The notes beneath the pieces were generated by a model. That model was not told where the DNA came from and did no database searches. It saw nothing but the letters and a program-made list of their open reading frames with translations. From positions 62,001 through 126,000 of the forward strand of contig QEYB01000406.1 in the NCBI GenBank assembly GCA_017562135.1: a DNA stretch of 64,000 nucleotides, in the 5' to 3' direction. This DNA is from Dipylidium caninum. Its lineage: Eukaryota; Platyhelminthes; Cestoda; Cyclophyllidea; Dipylidiidae. Shown piece after piece: positions 1 to 12,090 of this stretch (its first letter is position 1; every line of letters begins with the position of its first letter). The translations under genes and the position numbers were made by a program.

Positions 1-1883
1 AAGTTTGCGGTGTCCTGCGTAGATTTAGATATTCGTTGCTTTCCCCCCTACAGGCGGCCCCTTCATTATACTGAGGAATGCAATTCAACTTCCCCTAGTT
101 GACATCCATACACCCAAAAAAACACTTCCGTTACTAATGCTTGCCCAATCAAGATGGAATGGGTTACTTCCTCAACTTAAACCACGCAAGTGCTGTGCAT
201 CTGCTTTGTCTCTTCGTTATCTACGGCCACAACAAATTCGGCTGTCTTGGGGCCGGTTTAGTTAGCCACAGTTGTGCGATTTTCTTTCTCCCAAATCCTA
301 ATATTATCTCCAACTTTCGAGAGGTTAGACGGTTGGCCTTGATTCTCTAAGTGGACGTGTGTGTCTCTCTCCTTGGTGGAGCACAATTAAAACACCCATT
401 TTGTAGTGGTCCTTTTCATCCTGAGACGGCATAATTTGCTACACTGAGGTGAGAATCAACCGTGTCCTGTGTGCTACTCAGCGCCACACCGAAATTCCCG
501 ACAGAACGAGAGCATTAAACCCGATCTGCTAAAAGACCCATTTTTCAATCAGACTTGCGCTTTGGTAAGCAAAGTACTTAGAATGTGTTGATACATTGAG
601 CGAAATGGAGACGAAGTGCAATTTCAAGGCTGGGAAATGGTCATGTAAGTCTGCGATCTCATCGAAAGGGGGCAAGAAATGCTTAGTTCCTGATAGGCGT
701 TTGAAGCAAGTCGTTACCGCAAAGGTGGTTGTGGATGGCGACGGCTGAGTTGGCGAACTCCCTGGTTCTCATTGATCTTCGGCTTGATACACTGGTTTTC
801 TGTTTGTTTTTTTTTAATACAATTTGAACGCTTTTCCTTTGTATTTAGCCCTTTTTAAACTGTTTTCGCAAGTAGACAGCCCTTAATCTTTTCAAAAAAC
901 CCCTCCCCTTATATTTCTAACATTTTATGAGCTAATCGTCCTAATCTCTGTTGTTCTTGCATCCGTTTCCCGTCACAGCCCTTGGATCGGAACCCCTGCA
1001 AGCAGAAGTTCATCCGCGGCGAAGCCATTTCAACGATTTATCATAATATATTTTGATAATATCCGCCCACTTCTCCATTCGTCCACGGATCGTGTTGACA
1101 ATCCCCCTCGAAGGACATTATCCCTTTCCTTCCCCACGTTGCTATCGAATTTTCCCCGGTACCCCTTCTTTTCCCCTCGCCGGTCCCCTGCTATCGATTC
1201 GACGATTGACTATGTTTTTAATTTGATATTGGCGCTCCATTTTGCCTCTCTCCCGACATCATATTTCCTTTTTTCCATCCCTCGTTGTGGAAATGACTAG
1301 TTTTCTTTTCTTACGTACTTCAAAATTTTGTGCCACTTCTTCGGTTCCTCTCCTCCTTTCGGTTATTCCTACTATTCCAAGAGGTAAGAGATATTGTTGT
1401 CGAGGTTACCTTTCATTTATTTAAGCGGAGTAGGCTTTTATAGTCCATGTGCTGATGAGCCGGATGACATGTACTTGACAGCCCTTCGACTAGTAGACTA
1501 AATATAAGTATCCCTGCGGCTGAAACGAATAAAATAAATGCAGCATGACTTGGCGTGTTTTTGGTATGGAACGCCTTTGGTAATCCCGGTTTATGTTTTC
1601 AGTCGTGTGGGCTTTGTTGGAGTCAGTTAAGATCGCAGACTAGTGGGATGTCAGCCGTCGCACTGTGCAGTGTCTCCTCCCTTGCTTTCTTCATACACCT
1701 GTAAAAGTGCTCTTCTAGGTCATTTCCTTAGTACCTCTTCGCGATTCAACTGATATGCTCTGGAGGTTTCGATTCCCAATGTGACATATTTGTGCGACAA
1801 GTTAGCTTTTGTGGGAAGGAAAACCACTGTGCGAAGTAAAAACAGACTCAATTGCTCTTCAACGCACTATTTTTCGCTTCCAG
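1..1883. other. left-edge stretch without a confident gene
   Basis: Apart from the small ORF at 605 I see no convincing coding exon here. A strong 3' splice-site-like tract (pyrimidines then CAG) ends near position 980 and is followed by about 25 open codons, and another stands before 1606. Either could belong to a plus-strand gene that enters from the left, but no family signature confirms this. Confidence 0.3.
605..748 (+). CDS. possible 47-aa small ORF, Cys/Lys-rich (uncertain)
   Basis: An ATG opens a 47-codon frame ending in TGA. The product starts METKCNFKAGKW and is rich in Lys and Cys, faintly like the first strand of a pleiotrophin/midkine domain, but only three cysteines are present and no full domain can be made. 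A GTAAGT lies inside the frame after codon 13, so the 5' part could instead be a first exon joined to the strong acceptor near 980. I do not recognise the product. It may well be chance. Confidence 0.12.
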   Translation: METKCNFKAGKWSCKSAISSKGGKKCLVPDRRLKQVVTAKVVVDGDG

Positions 1884-2440
1884 ATGCGGTTTTCTATCGC
1901 AACTTTATGGGTTGTGTGATGTATGGCTGGCAGCGGGGGACTCCTCGCTTCCGTGCAGTCTCCAGCCTGGGGGCTGTCTGTTACGGTGGTCAGACGCTGG
2001 GTCTGCCACGGCTGCGGAAGGAAGTAGCACTGGCAGTTAGACGGTTCGATACTGGAAGTATGGAACATACGCTGGTTCCGTGCCATGTGAGTGGAGTCGA
2101 TTAGGCGAAATAGGCCTCGAAAGGTCATTGTTTGTTAATTGACATTCAATGACCTTGAAAACGACAACTTTGAAACCATATCTCCTCTTAAAGGTGAATT
2201 GCTAGCTTGTAACGGCTTAAGAAAGGGTTTGAGAGGTCAATTTTACTTATCGTCGATTTCGAGACGCCGGTGATGTTATGAAATATGAGGAGTTGTCGAT
2301 TACCTAATCTCCACTTATACCCAAGGTAATGAATTTCATGAATAATTCTTTGTTTGATGGCAGGCATTTGAAGTAGGAGATGGTGTTGGACCTCGCCTGA
2401 CCAGGGACAGAGCATTCTTTACTTCATCAGTCTATCGTAG
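1884..2440 (+). CDS. candidate exon pair of an unrecognised plus-strand gene
   Basis: Two open segments have good splice signals and matching phase. Segment 1, 1884-2086, follows a pyrimidine-rich tract ending in CAG and stops at CAT|GTGAGT. It has 67 open codons in a GC-rich stretch, including NFMGCVMYGWQRG. Segment 2, 2364-2440, follows TTTGATGGCAG and ends at AG|GTGAGT; it reads AFEVGDGVGPRL and on. Segment 1 ends in phase 0 and segment 2 is open in phase 0. The text is faintly laminin-G-like (a GC-x-M strand and an F-V-G-D-G strand), but this is not a firm family call. Segment 1 is also open in a second frame, which weakens the case. The rest of the gene was not found. Confidence 0.3.
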
Positions 2441-2999
2441 GTGAGTATAGGCGCAGCAGATTGTTTCAAATTTGTCTCCGAGAACGCTCATTCCCGTATA
2501 CGGCGAATAACGTGCACAATGCAATTCCTCAAGGGGATGGTCACCCACACGTTGTAACCCTTAATCCATGGAGCATCCCAATGCAGGTGAAATGATTCCG
2601 TGTATGAACGTAAGAACAGTAACGGTCGGTGTAGAGAAGGAGTGAGAGTTCTTGCGTCCACGCAGCTTCCGGTTTGCTGGAGAAGTGTTTTGGCCACACA
2701 GGAGATAACACCGGGGGGCCCAGTGGAATAAACAGTAGGGAAATTCGTGCATTATGGGTTATTAGTCCCCAAATCCCTAGTTTATCTTCTCTTGTGCGTT
2801 TCATGTTTGATGGAGGTCATTCTATAGCCATGGGGAGTAAATGGGCCGCTTAAAGACAACACCACTCGAGAAATCATTAAGGAAAAAGGTTCGGGACTAA
2901 CAAAACTTTGAAAAAAAAGTGTATATGACAGTGAAGTGTAAAGATAATAGTCATTTAGAACGGTGAGATGAGAGAAACGTTTTTAGAACAAAGTGGTGC

Positions 3000-5193
3000 C
3001 TAATTTACACTGACGTAGAGATCCTCCAGCGCCAACGCGTAAGGATATCCGACTGGATCGACGAAGGCCTGTTGTTTACTGCAGACGTCTGGCTTGGTGA
3101 ACAGGATGGTTCCCACCTGGCGAACCAGTTTATCTTTCTCGAACTTGGTGAGGAGGGCGCAGAAGAAGCCTTCGGCAAACTCCACCGCCACGCATTTCGG
3201 TTCAATGGCGCAGGCGAATTTGCAATTCTCCTGGTTGAAGGCCAAGTTGTTTAGGCTGTAAACAAGAGGGCGGGTGCGCAATATCACCAGCGTTCCCCGG
3301 AGCAAATGCTGCGGCGGTGTTGCGAGGGCGACCGGCTTCCAGACTGTCATTCGAGTGTCCAATAAAGCTACTTTAAGCTTAATAATTAGGTAACCTATTT
3401 TGCAGCATCACTTGCCGTAGACCCTCAAAACTTTGGCCTCTTATCCGGCCGGTTGCATAATTTAAGGGCCCAACTATAAAGCGGAAGATCCAACGTCTGG
3501 CAAAGCTTGAATTCCAAAAACTCGACCTTGAAGGCAATGTTTCCGATGATCACTGAGTCTCGAAGGTTTTCACCAACACAATAGCACTCCGCGGAATTTC
3601 TTCACTTCCCTAAAACTATGCAAATTTCGCCCCTCATAGCCTTTTGGGGATGCCTTTCGTCACGCGGCTTCCCTCCAGGCACTACTTCCACTGTCACTTA
3701 GTGGCAGCAAAAGATTGTGCAAAAATTAGCCGGAAGACAAAATCTTTGAGACTCGTTGACCAACAGCATACTTTCGTTATTTTTGTTTGTGGCTGACCTA
3801 TTTGACACTGACATAATTCATGGGTGAAGGGTATCAAAAAAGTCCTCCCTTTGTCACCTCCAATAAACTGGCAATTCAAAAGTTTTGGCAGTTGGGAGAT
3901 ACTTTTCCAAGAGGATTTTTAACAAACTAGACCTGCCATGAACGGTCTAATTCGCTGTGGCTTCCATATTGGATAGTCTTCCATTTGAATTTTCTCTCCC
4001 GTTTTCCCACGCATACGAAATTAAGCTGGTAGGCTTTAAAGCGACTTACTTGGAGTAGACATTGCGTTGGCCCGACATGGAGAAGTAATACTTTTCGGGA
4101 CATTCTTCTATCGCCTCCGGTTTGCGTGAATATATCTTTGGGTTGTAGCACTGTTTTCCAGCCTTCGAAAATTCGTCTATCACCGTCTTTGTGTAACCTG
4201 GCAATCCCGACTAGCGAGGACGCATAAAAGATGCCCTCAAAAGTCCGCATAAATAATGTAAATTTTATAACAAATCTACGGATAACTAAGGAAAAATCCG
4301 TCCAGAACAGAAGCATTCGAGAAGTTTTGTACCATGAATCGTTTTACGAAGAGAAGAACAACCGCCCGATTTCATCCGTAAACCAAGTTAACAAAAATTA
4401 GGAAAGACAGTCCCAAGACCAGTTTGTAACTACACGATCATCGGTTGATCCTGTAACTTTAACGGCCCATAGAAAGAGCCCCATTTTTTAAAGATGTCAA
4501 TCTTCTGAATTGGTAGTTAATGCCACAGATGTGGTCAAGTTTGCAAGGCGGTGGCGAGACCACTTACCTGAAACCACCCTTCTGCCAACCTCCAATCATC
4601 GCACGGACCAACATCCCGTTCCTCCATTGTGTCAGCTATGAATGAACACGTCTCTCGTTTAAGTTTTCCATCAGATTCAATCATGCACTGCGGTGTTTTC
4701 GACCCTGGGCTGGAGTACCGAAGGAGGAGGAGGAGTGAAATGGTTTTGGATGTCTCTACTCACAATACCGCACAATCCCCGTAGTATTTCCCCTCCACGA
4801 AGAAGGGGATGATACATCGGCCTTTGTCAGTGGTGCGTACAAAACGTGTGTGAGTTTTTAGCGTCTAAAAGGTGGGGAGAAGAAAGCGTAGCCTACATTG
4901 CCAACCTTAAAGTCGTCTTGCGGCAGAACGGCCGGACAGGCTCCGCGCTTCCAGTCGGCCGGGGTGGGGCAGGCACAGACGCGGCTTCGGGTGCGGGTGC
5001 AGGTGGCGGCCTCGCAGGGGCTCCACTCGCCCCACTCGCACCACCCGCCCTTCTGCTGGCGCGGTTCGCAAGACTCCATTTCAAGGTAGGAGGAGGACCA
5101 CAACTCCTCGTTAGCAGCGTGAACCTCCACTGCTGCATAGCACAAGACCAGAAGACGCGCCGTCCAGACTCGCGCAGAACTCATTTTGTGCAT
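3000..5193 (-). CDS. secreted Cys-rich protein: TSP1-like, FN2-like and PAN/apple-like segments (6 exons, 371 aa)
   Basis: Exons by phase matching: 5193-4906, 4864-4764, 4709-4568, 4210-4050, 3599-3432 and 3255-3000. Introns are 41, 54, 357, 450 and 176 nt, all GT-AG, and frame is kept to the stop. Residues 1-26 are a signal peptide (hydrophobic LLVLCYAAVEVHA). Residues 51-90 are thrombospondin-type-1-like (WCEWGEWSPC, then TRTRSRVC). Residues 111-140 resemble a fibronectin type II core (CIIPFFVEGKYYGDC). Residues 288-345 are PAN/apple-like (spaced cysteines in ENCKFACAIEPKC and FFCALL). The middle (198-279) is Cys-rich and unassigned. By family it should be an extracellular adhesion or matrix protein. 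The first donor could be 9 nt downstream (AAT|GTAGGC), and a start at the next Met (5184) or upstream at 5226 is possible. The exon 5 donor (AA|GTTTTG) is weak, but it is the one that fits the strong exon 6 acceptor. I do not know a named orthologue. Confidence 0.72.
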
Positions 5194-5226
5194 ACAGTAA
5201 TTCAAGTTGTATTGATTGAAAATCAA

Positions 5227-8200
5227 TACATCGATTGGGTTAGTGTATAGGTGCAGGGGAAAACACGATTTGCAGCTTCAGAATATGGGGATATGAAACA
5301 AGGCTGTTGTTTGGTATTAAAGATTAGCAGACATGTGAGGGGAAGTGGACGTGGGTAGGTTTTTTTAGATGTGTAAATAATGCGTGGGATCTTCGACCCC
5401 ACACAATGCTTAACGTATCCACGTTAGGTCTGCCTTTAGGCTTGTGCAAAAATTAGGAGAGAATTCAAGATGCTGCATAGGCCATGCTTGAATTGTCATG
5501 ATGAGATAAAGGTAAGTGGCACCGATCTGTGCGAAGCTCAGACCTTATTTGCTCTCCTCTAAAGTAGCCACCAATCAAAAGGTCACCTTAAAAATCGCGG
5601 ACCCTCAACATGTGAAAACATTCATCTCCTCCTATTTGGCCATTTGAAGGCTTCTACAAAGGACAAAAATAAAACAATGGGAGAAAACTCCATCTTACAC
5701 CATGGTAACACTGCTCTTGTGTCCATCGTCTCGGGAACGCCGTAAAAGAACGTGGTCGGACATCAGTACTCAACGTATTAGGATAATTCATAACTTGCCG
5801 ACACCCAGACAGAGCAATCAAAATCCAGTGATTTGTTTGACCCCTTAGACAAGCGGCCCCAATTGTCTCCGATACCCATAAATTTGATTTATACTAGTTG
5901 GGAAATCAGTTTGAGGTATCAAACTACGCAGTCCTCATCAGAGAAAGTGGGTTGGTAGTGTTTGTCATAATTCGCTTCATTTGGTACAGGTTAATTCCAG
6001 GTGCTTCACCCTAATTTGAGGGTTTTCGCACTGCGCCTTTAATTTGTGGTAAGTAATGACAGATCCGTCTCTTCCGGGTATTCGGAAGACACACCCATCA
6101 ATATTCCCAGTTCACATTAAGTGATCATGTATAAATGAAAAAGACTAGTGAGGACATAAATTGGTGATCTATGGGCTAGTAAACTCAGACCAGGACATGA
6201 AGAGCAACCATTTGCAGGAGGTTCTACCTTTAGTGTACTGTTTGGTTTTGTATACGTCCTACCCTTCTGACATTTTCCGTGAAGAATCGAGACTTATAGG
6301 AATTTTGAAATAACTAATAACTCTCAAGACTATCTCCCTAACCATTGCGTGATGGAAAGAAGGAGGGTCCCCGCGCTTTCGGGATTTTAAACATCTTTGT
6401 ATAGTAATCCACTACCATTAGGAGAAACTAGCTCTCTTACTCTGAAATCCGTGTCTTCCAAAAGTAGCATCCAGACTGTCTTTTAAGAACTAAAGACAAA
6501 CAGCTGCTGTAATTGCGAACGGCCTTGTTTTCACGACGACAGCTTCTGAGGCACACACAAATAATCTCACCATACACACTGCTGTTGTTCTCGATAACAA
6601 GTAGGAAGGTCCTTAAGTCTATTTCCAGCCTTCTCTTGAGTGTTTGGCAGGACCTGTTTGAAATTTATGTAACTTGAACATAATCGAAGAAGTGTAGAAA
6701 AGCTACGAAGTTACCCTTGATGGCAATACGACTGTGTAAGAGGGAGATTTGCACGAATATCTCCCCAGTTCTCAGGTGCTTGTACAAGAACATAAAAATA
6801 GGCAGGGACTCGATTTGAGTGTATGATCTTTGCTTTTGCCACGATGTGGATGCTATACGCTTATATCAATGGACGTACAGCCATATTTCCTCGCCAAGGA
6901 GGACTGGAACACAACCCCAAGATCAGCTCCAAAGGGAAGTTAGTCGCGATACAAAATTTGACCGTAATATCAAATCATTAATTACCGATTCTCTATCTGA
7001 TTAAGATTTGGTGACTTCTAACGATGTACTCATCTTTCCTTGTAAAGCGCAATGTCCAGCCAAGGTCGTTTTTTATTGGGTTCTTACATTCTCCGCCGAC
7101 AGTGCCGTAACCTTTGGCTTTTGTGTTCGAGTCGACTTAATAACGTTCTAGAGAACACTCTATTCCTCGTTGAGCGGGTAAAGAATATCACAGATGAAGA
7201 AAATTAATTGACTCATAATAAGGGACTTATAGGTGGGTCAGTCGTCGCCATACAAAGGGCTCAAGGAATTCCGAGAAAGTCAGGCTTTTGACACAGTTAC
7301 ACTTGATTTTAGTGTGGTTGTGGATCATGTTCTAGCATATTGAGCTTGGGAACGACTAAAAGTGGGATCAAGGCCGAAAACCATGTTTAGCAAAACCAAT
7401 TAACAGCCCTTGAGAGTTTCCGTTGGCTAATAGCTGAGTATTTTCGATTTTAGGGCTCATTATAATGGACGGGTAATAAAATTTTTGGGACAAACTGATC
7501 TTGAATTTAAAAATCAGATGTACTTATTACTTTCAACTACAAGCCATAGTAGCAGATGGAACTTCGCTCCACTTAAGTCTTAATAGCGCAGAATCTCTGG
7601 CTTTGTGCCTGTTCATAATAAGTTATTAGGAATGTCGAATTATAAAGTAAATGCAACTGTACATTCTTTAACTACACTGGGGGTGAACGTGCATAAATGG
7701 TTGCTATAGATATTTTCGACAGACGTAAATTCAAAGTAAAGCTACTCACGTGAGCTTTGTTCCAAAATCCAATCATCGCCACATAAAATAATCTAAAAAG
7801 GTAATACTTCACTCCTACCCTTAACATACTGATAATAAAAGCTCCGCAAAACCTACTCCAGCGATACTTAAAGCAGATTGTCGACTTAGCTCTCCTATCC
7901 TACTAGTTAAGTAACCTCTGATTTTAATAATGTCCACGCAGGACGACCTTGATAGTAATCGTCAATGTAACATCGACCCTATAACATGGGCGAATACACC
8001 ACTTGCAGTGACCCTATCTCCTCCATTAGGGCTCAAAACAAGGCAAAAGAAACCCCGTACCGTTCCAAAAATAATGAACTTCATCAGCCCCACCACCACT
8101 GTATGCTAAATCACACTAGAAAATTCCCCATACTAATGGGTTTTCCCGCGTAACGGATGCCAGACTTTGCTAATTCGTGTTGACGTTCAACATTGAAAGC

Positions 8201-8495
8201 TGGCAGTTTCTCAAATAGGTTAATAGAGAAAACCACTTGGCCTCAGAAAAGCATGAAAAATTCACAATCTTTACCGGACACTAGTTTTAGTGTAGCAGTG
8301 TGAACGCTAATCAAGCAGAAACTCCACACCCCACCCCCTATATAGAGATAAAACTCAGAAAAGGAAAAAAGCACATTTTAAGTAACCATACAATTACGAG
8401 CATTCACGCATACAAACAAACATACCAACATACATATGAAAATTTGGGCACACATTGAGAATACTGATGACCATACAATGAGAAATGGATAAACA
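5227..8495. other. intergenic stretch, no confident gene
   Basis: This AT-rich DNA lies between two genes on the minus strand: the 5' end of the secreted-protein gene and the 3' end of PHF10. It should hold the promoter and any 5' UTR exon of the former and the 3' UTR of the latter. A 43-nt minus-strand segment (7792-7750) with a TTTTTAG acceptor and a GTGAGT donor could be a small exon, but nothing confirms it. A short hairpin at 5384-5403 (GTGGG/CCCAC arms) is not a tRNA arm. Confidence 0.35.
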
Positions 8496-11400
8496 CTAGT
8501 TCGTTGCTCGCGCGTTAGAGGGAATGCTTTCCACCTTTACTGGTGGCGGCTCTACCTTTTTGGGTGGTCGTCCTCGCCGCCTCGGTGGTGTGCTAGTGCT
8601 ACTGACTGCTGCACCATCGATAGGCACAACAACTACTACAGGTGAGGAACGCTTGAGACTGGCACGACGTCGTAAGGAGACACGTTTAGAAGGGAGTGGG
8701 GAGGGTGACCGATCGAGGGGAGGACGGGCGGAGGCGGGATCACAGGTTGGGCACTCCCAGTTCCCCTCAGGGATACCGCGCAGACCCACACAGTAGGCGT
8801 GATAGCCGCGATCACAGCGATCACAAAACATCATTTGCTCCTCGTCTCCTGTGTCCTCGCACTCCACGCATTGCTTACATTCCATGCAGGACCACGCATA
8901 TCTAAAAGAATTTTGACGCGGGTAATCGCATATACCTACGATACTGGTAATAATAGCACCTTATATTATGCTGTTAGAGCGCCTAAATCAGTCAAATAAA
9001 GGTCGGTGAATAACGAATATATGTATCAAGTAATGTGAATAACTGGATAGTGGCGTAAACTGGAAATAACTTTTTAGATACGCAAGAAAAGTATCAAAAT
9101 CGCCATCAAAAAGCATTGGCATGAACAATGGAACTTTTACAATTTCTTTATCTTTGGTCAATGCCGACGATTTTTAAAACATTATAACGAACATATGAAT
9201 ACACAGTTGAAAAAGAGAAGCAATTCAGTAGTTTCGAAAAAAAACATCATCGAGGATACGGTGAATATCTTAGCCACATATGATGTTCAAAATTTGTTTC
9301 AAGGAAGAGCGGGGAATTAAACAACATCAGAGCAACGCCGTGCAGTTTACTTCCCACCTGATATCAAATAAGGGTAGCGTTCAACGAAATGGCTTTCTCG
9401 AAGGAGGATTTCACTTCATATGAGAAAACGAGATTAGGGGAAAATTCAACAATTTCAAGCCAACAAAAGGAACTCAGTTGAAATGAATTTTTAATGGGAT
9501 GAATGACATCTTCCTCGCACATTTTCAAGACAGGTAATGATGGCAAGGAATATAGGTTCCAAAAGGTGAGAACTCACGTCCTTACTGCTTTTACCATGTG
9601 TTCGGGTAACTCAAGGCATTGCGGGTGGCCCTGTCGGGTGCACTGGGAACATCGCAAAGGATCGGGAGCCGGTCGACCACAGACAGTGCAGGGAAGGCCT
9701 TTTTGCTCAATCTTTTCTCCTTCGGCCTCTCCCGCCTCCAGTTGATCCACTTTCGTATTGATCGTATCGTTGTCATATTCGTTCCGCTTCGTACTCCTTG
9801 ACCTCGGTCCTTGACCATCTTTGGGCGCTGCGTATCCGGAAGCAGTAGTCGACTCGAGTTTAGTAGTTGAACTGTAGAAGTAGTGGAAGCATTGAATAAA
9901 CGCTGATATGAAAAAAAGTTAGAAACTACAGTTTATTATTATTCTATCAGCGTAGTGGGGAGCAAATTGCTAAGAATAGTGCCAAATCTAAAACCGACGA
10001 CTCAGAAAGTATGAAAATCCAAAAAGATTGTAAACATGAGAGGTTTATGAAAGCCACTACAGAAAACCCTATAAAATACATCTCAAATGAAAATGAAACA
10101 AAAAATAAGGGCTTCTCGGAGGACATAAACCTAGATATTCGATATTACAATTACAGTGAACACAGAGTGTAAACAATTAGAGAAAAGTAGAATAGGTGAG
10201 GGGGGAGAAAACGACCATCTTAGAATTATTTGGATCCGTTAATACGAGTGAATTGCCTCATGTTTTTAATCACAGTGGGAAACGCAAACGTGCACATTTG
10301 CAACATTAAGGAATGATGAAATACTCTTCGTTGACAATGGTAGCCAGAACAGAAACGTACAAATCTTATAGAGTGAAAACGCAGTGATTACATGATATAA
10401 AAAGGAAACAAATGAAAGCACGATGGATTTCAACAGATGAATTGACATCAACTAAGTAATCAGAGTCAGTAAGAGGACGTTAAGCATTTTAAAGCTTATC
10501 TGAAGTAGTAAAAAACATAGTCTAGTCAGGTTCAACTCATTGCCACTAGACCTAGTCAATAGAAGCCATTTAAGAGACAAGCACTAAGCCAAAAGTAAGT
10601 GGGGAGGCAGCAAGTGAAGAACCGGAACCGAAAATCATCAAACCCCATTCAAAAAAGATACTGGAAACCATATATTCATTAGGTGCGGAAATGTATAAAC
10701 CATATTTCCCAGTAAATCAATTAAAACGATTCTAATTAGATGCCAACATAATTAAACTTTCACTGAATATATTCTTTTCGTCACTTTCCAAAAATGACAG
10801 ATTCAAGAGTCAACTTAAAAAAAATATTTCAATGAAAAATCGCAAAGCAGATTACACAATTGAAAATATTGTGAAGTCGTGACCGAATACAAATGGCCAA
10901 GAGACTGATCACTCCAGACCCACCTATTATTCAACTGATTGACCTCCTGTCCATCGCAATTCGGTGGACGAGAAGTACCCGTCAGATTCCCATACCGCAA
11001 CATTGTTGGAAGAGGTGGAGGTTGTCTAAACATACGTTTGCTTTGTAAGTGCGGCGGGAGAGTGTGCAAAGCCTTAGAGATCGGCATGTAGGCCAGTTCA
11101 GAGGCCGAGAAGTCCACATAGTGCTCAGTAAATTGTCCAGGAATAACAGCTACAGGGTAAAAGCCATTCTTGTGCGGTGGTGAATCCAGCAATCGATAGG
11201 GCCACTGGGGAACGTGGATCTGCATTGTTTGAAGGTCCCAGTAACAGCGACGTTCCTTTTGACGTTCAGTGATGAGTTGTCTATTAAAATCTGAGGCTGA
11301 TTCAAGAGCTCGCTTCCGGGCTAATTCGGCACGGGCCTCACCTCGACCTATTCTAGCGGCCTCATATTGTCGTTTTTGATTGTCGGCGAGACGTTGAAAC

Positions 11401-12090
11401 CGACGCTGTCGAAAGAGATCGCTGACCATAACATGAATATCGGGGAAGTCGTTCCGCAGAAGGGACATTACTTCGTCACTAAGGAGGGCGGTAAGACCAA
11501 GTTCAGCACGGCCGGCCGGAACGAGGCCAGCTTCCTGGAGCCATGTGCGTTCATAAGCATCACAAACGCGACGCTGAAGGTCAGGATAACGTCGCTTGAA
11601 AGATTTTACCTGTTTAGGCAAAAGAAAATACTAATAAGCTTAACTAGAAAATCAAGAACTTAAAAGGAACACCCACACACCTTTAAAAAATCTGCCAGCA
11701 GCTCCTGAATGACATAATACGTTGGCCCGGTTTTCGAGTCTGTTGGCACTTCATCAGGCCAGACATATTCAAAAACCTGTTCAAGTGATATAGCCTCGGA
11801 GACATCAGCAAATGCGCTGACTCGAGAAAGCATGGTCTCTGGCTTTATACGAGAATCACGACGGTACCCGGACAGACTTTGGGAGCCCAACGAAGTGCCC
11901 TATTAATGAACATTAAGTAATTTGATCCAAAAAGTCTTACTGGGAGTGACAATTCGGAATCGATATCGTTTTTCCTGCTTGATGGAGTAAGGGGAAGCCC
12001 ATCCAAGCTATCTTCCAGACTGAACACCGTCTCCTCGTCTAGGAGATCTTTGGGAGGAGCGTGACAACTATCCAATAAGGGTTTCGTCAT
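8496..12090 (-). CDS. PHF10: PHF10 / BAF45a, PBAF chromatin-remodelling subunit (5 exons, 584 aa)
   Basis: Exons: 12090-11941, 11899-11681, 11609-10924, 9871-9578 and 8901-8496. The introns are 41, 71, 1052 and 676 nt, and every junction keeps frame (1755 nt). Residues about 75-300 form the SAY region: VFEYVWPDEVPTD, YYVIQELLADFLKVKSFKRR, GLTALLSDEV, YWDLQTMQIHVPQWPY and VIPGQFTEHY all follow vertebrate PHF10. The double PHD module follows. Finger 1 uses C413, C416, C426, C429, H434, C437, C455 and C458; finger 2 uses C461, C464, C476, C479, H484, C487, C500 and C503 (MMFCDRCDRGYHAYCVGL). The finger 1 codon split at 9578/8901 restores the expected TYAW. The tail is basic and proline-rich with an AT-hook core (RRRGRPPKK, about 557-565). 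Known role of the family: targeting of PBAF (SWI/SNF) to chromatin in the nucleus, with the double PHD reading histone H3 tails. The start is the first in-frame ATG after an upstream pyrimidine/AG tract; a further 5' exon cannot be excluded. Confidence 0.93.

Noticed and set aside
4846..5250. 134-codon plus-strand Gly/Ala-rich frame
   Set aside because: Opposite the exon coding the signal peptide and TSP1-like segment; low-complexity translation.
5384..5403. Hairpin GTGGG/CCCAC with TCGA in the loop, as a tRNA T-arm
   Set aside because: The loop is 9 nt and no acceptor, D or anticodon arm can be formed around it.
8524..8905. Plus-strand frames opposite the PHD exon
   Set aside because: Shadows of the GC-rich PHF10 last exon; the zinc ligands read only on the minus strand.
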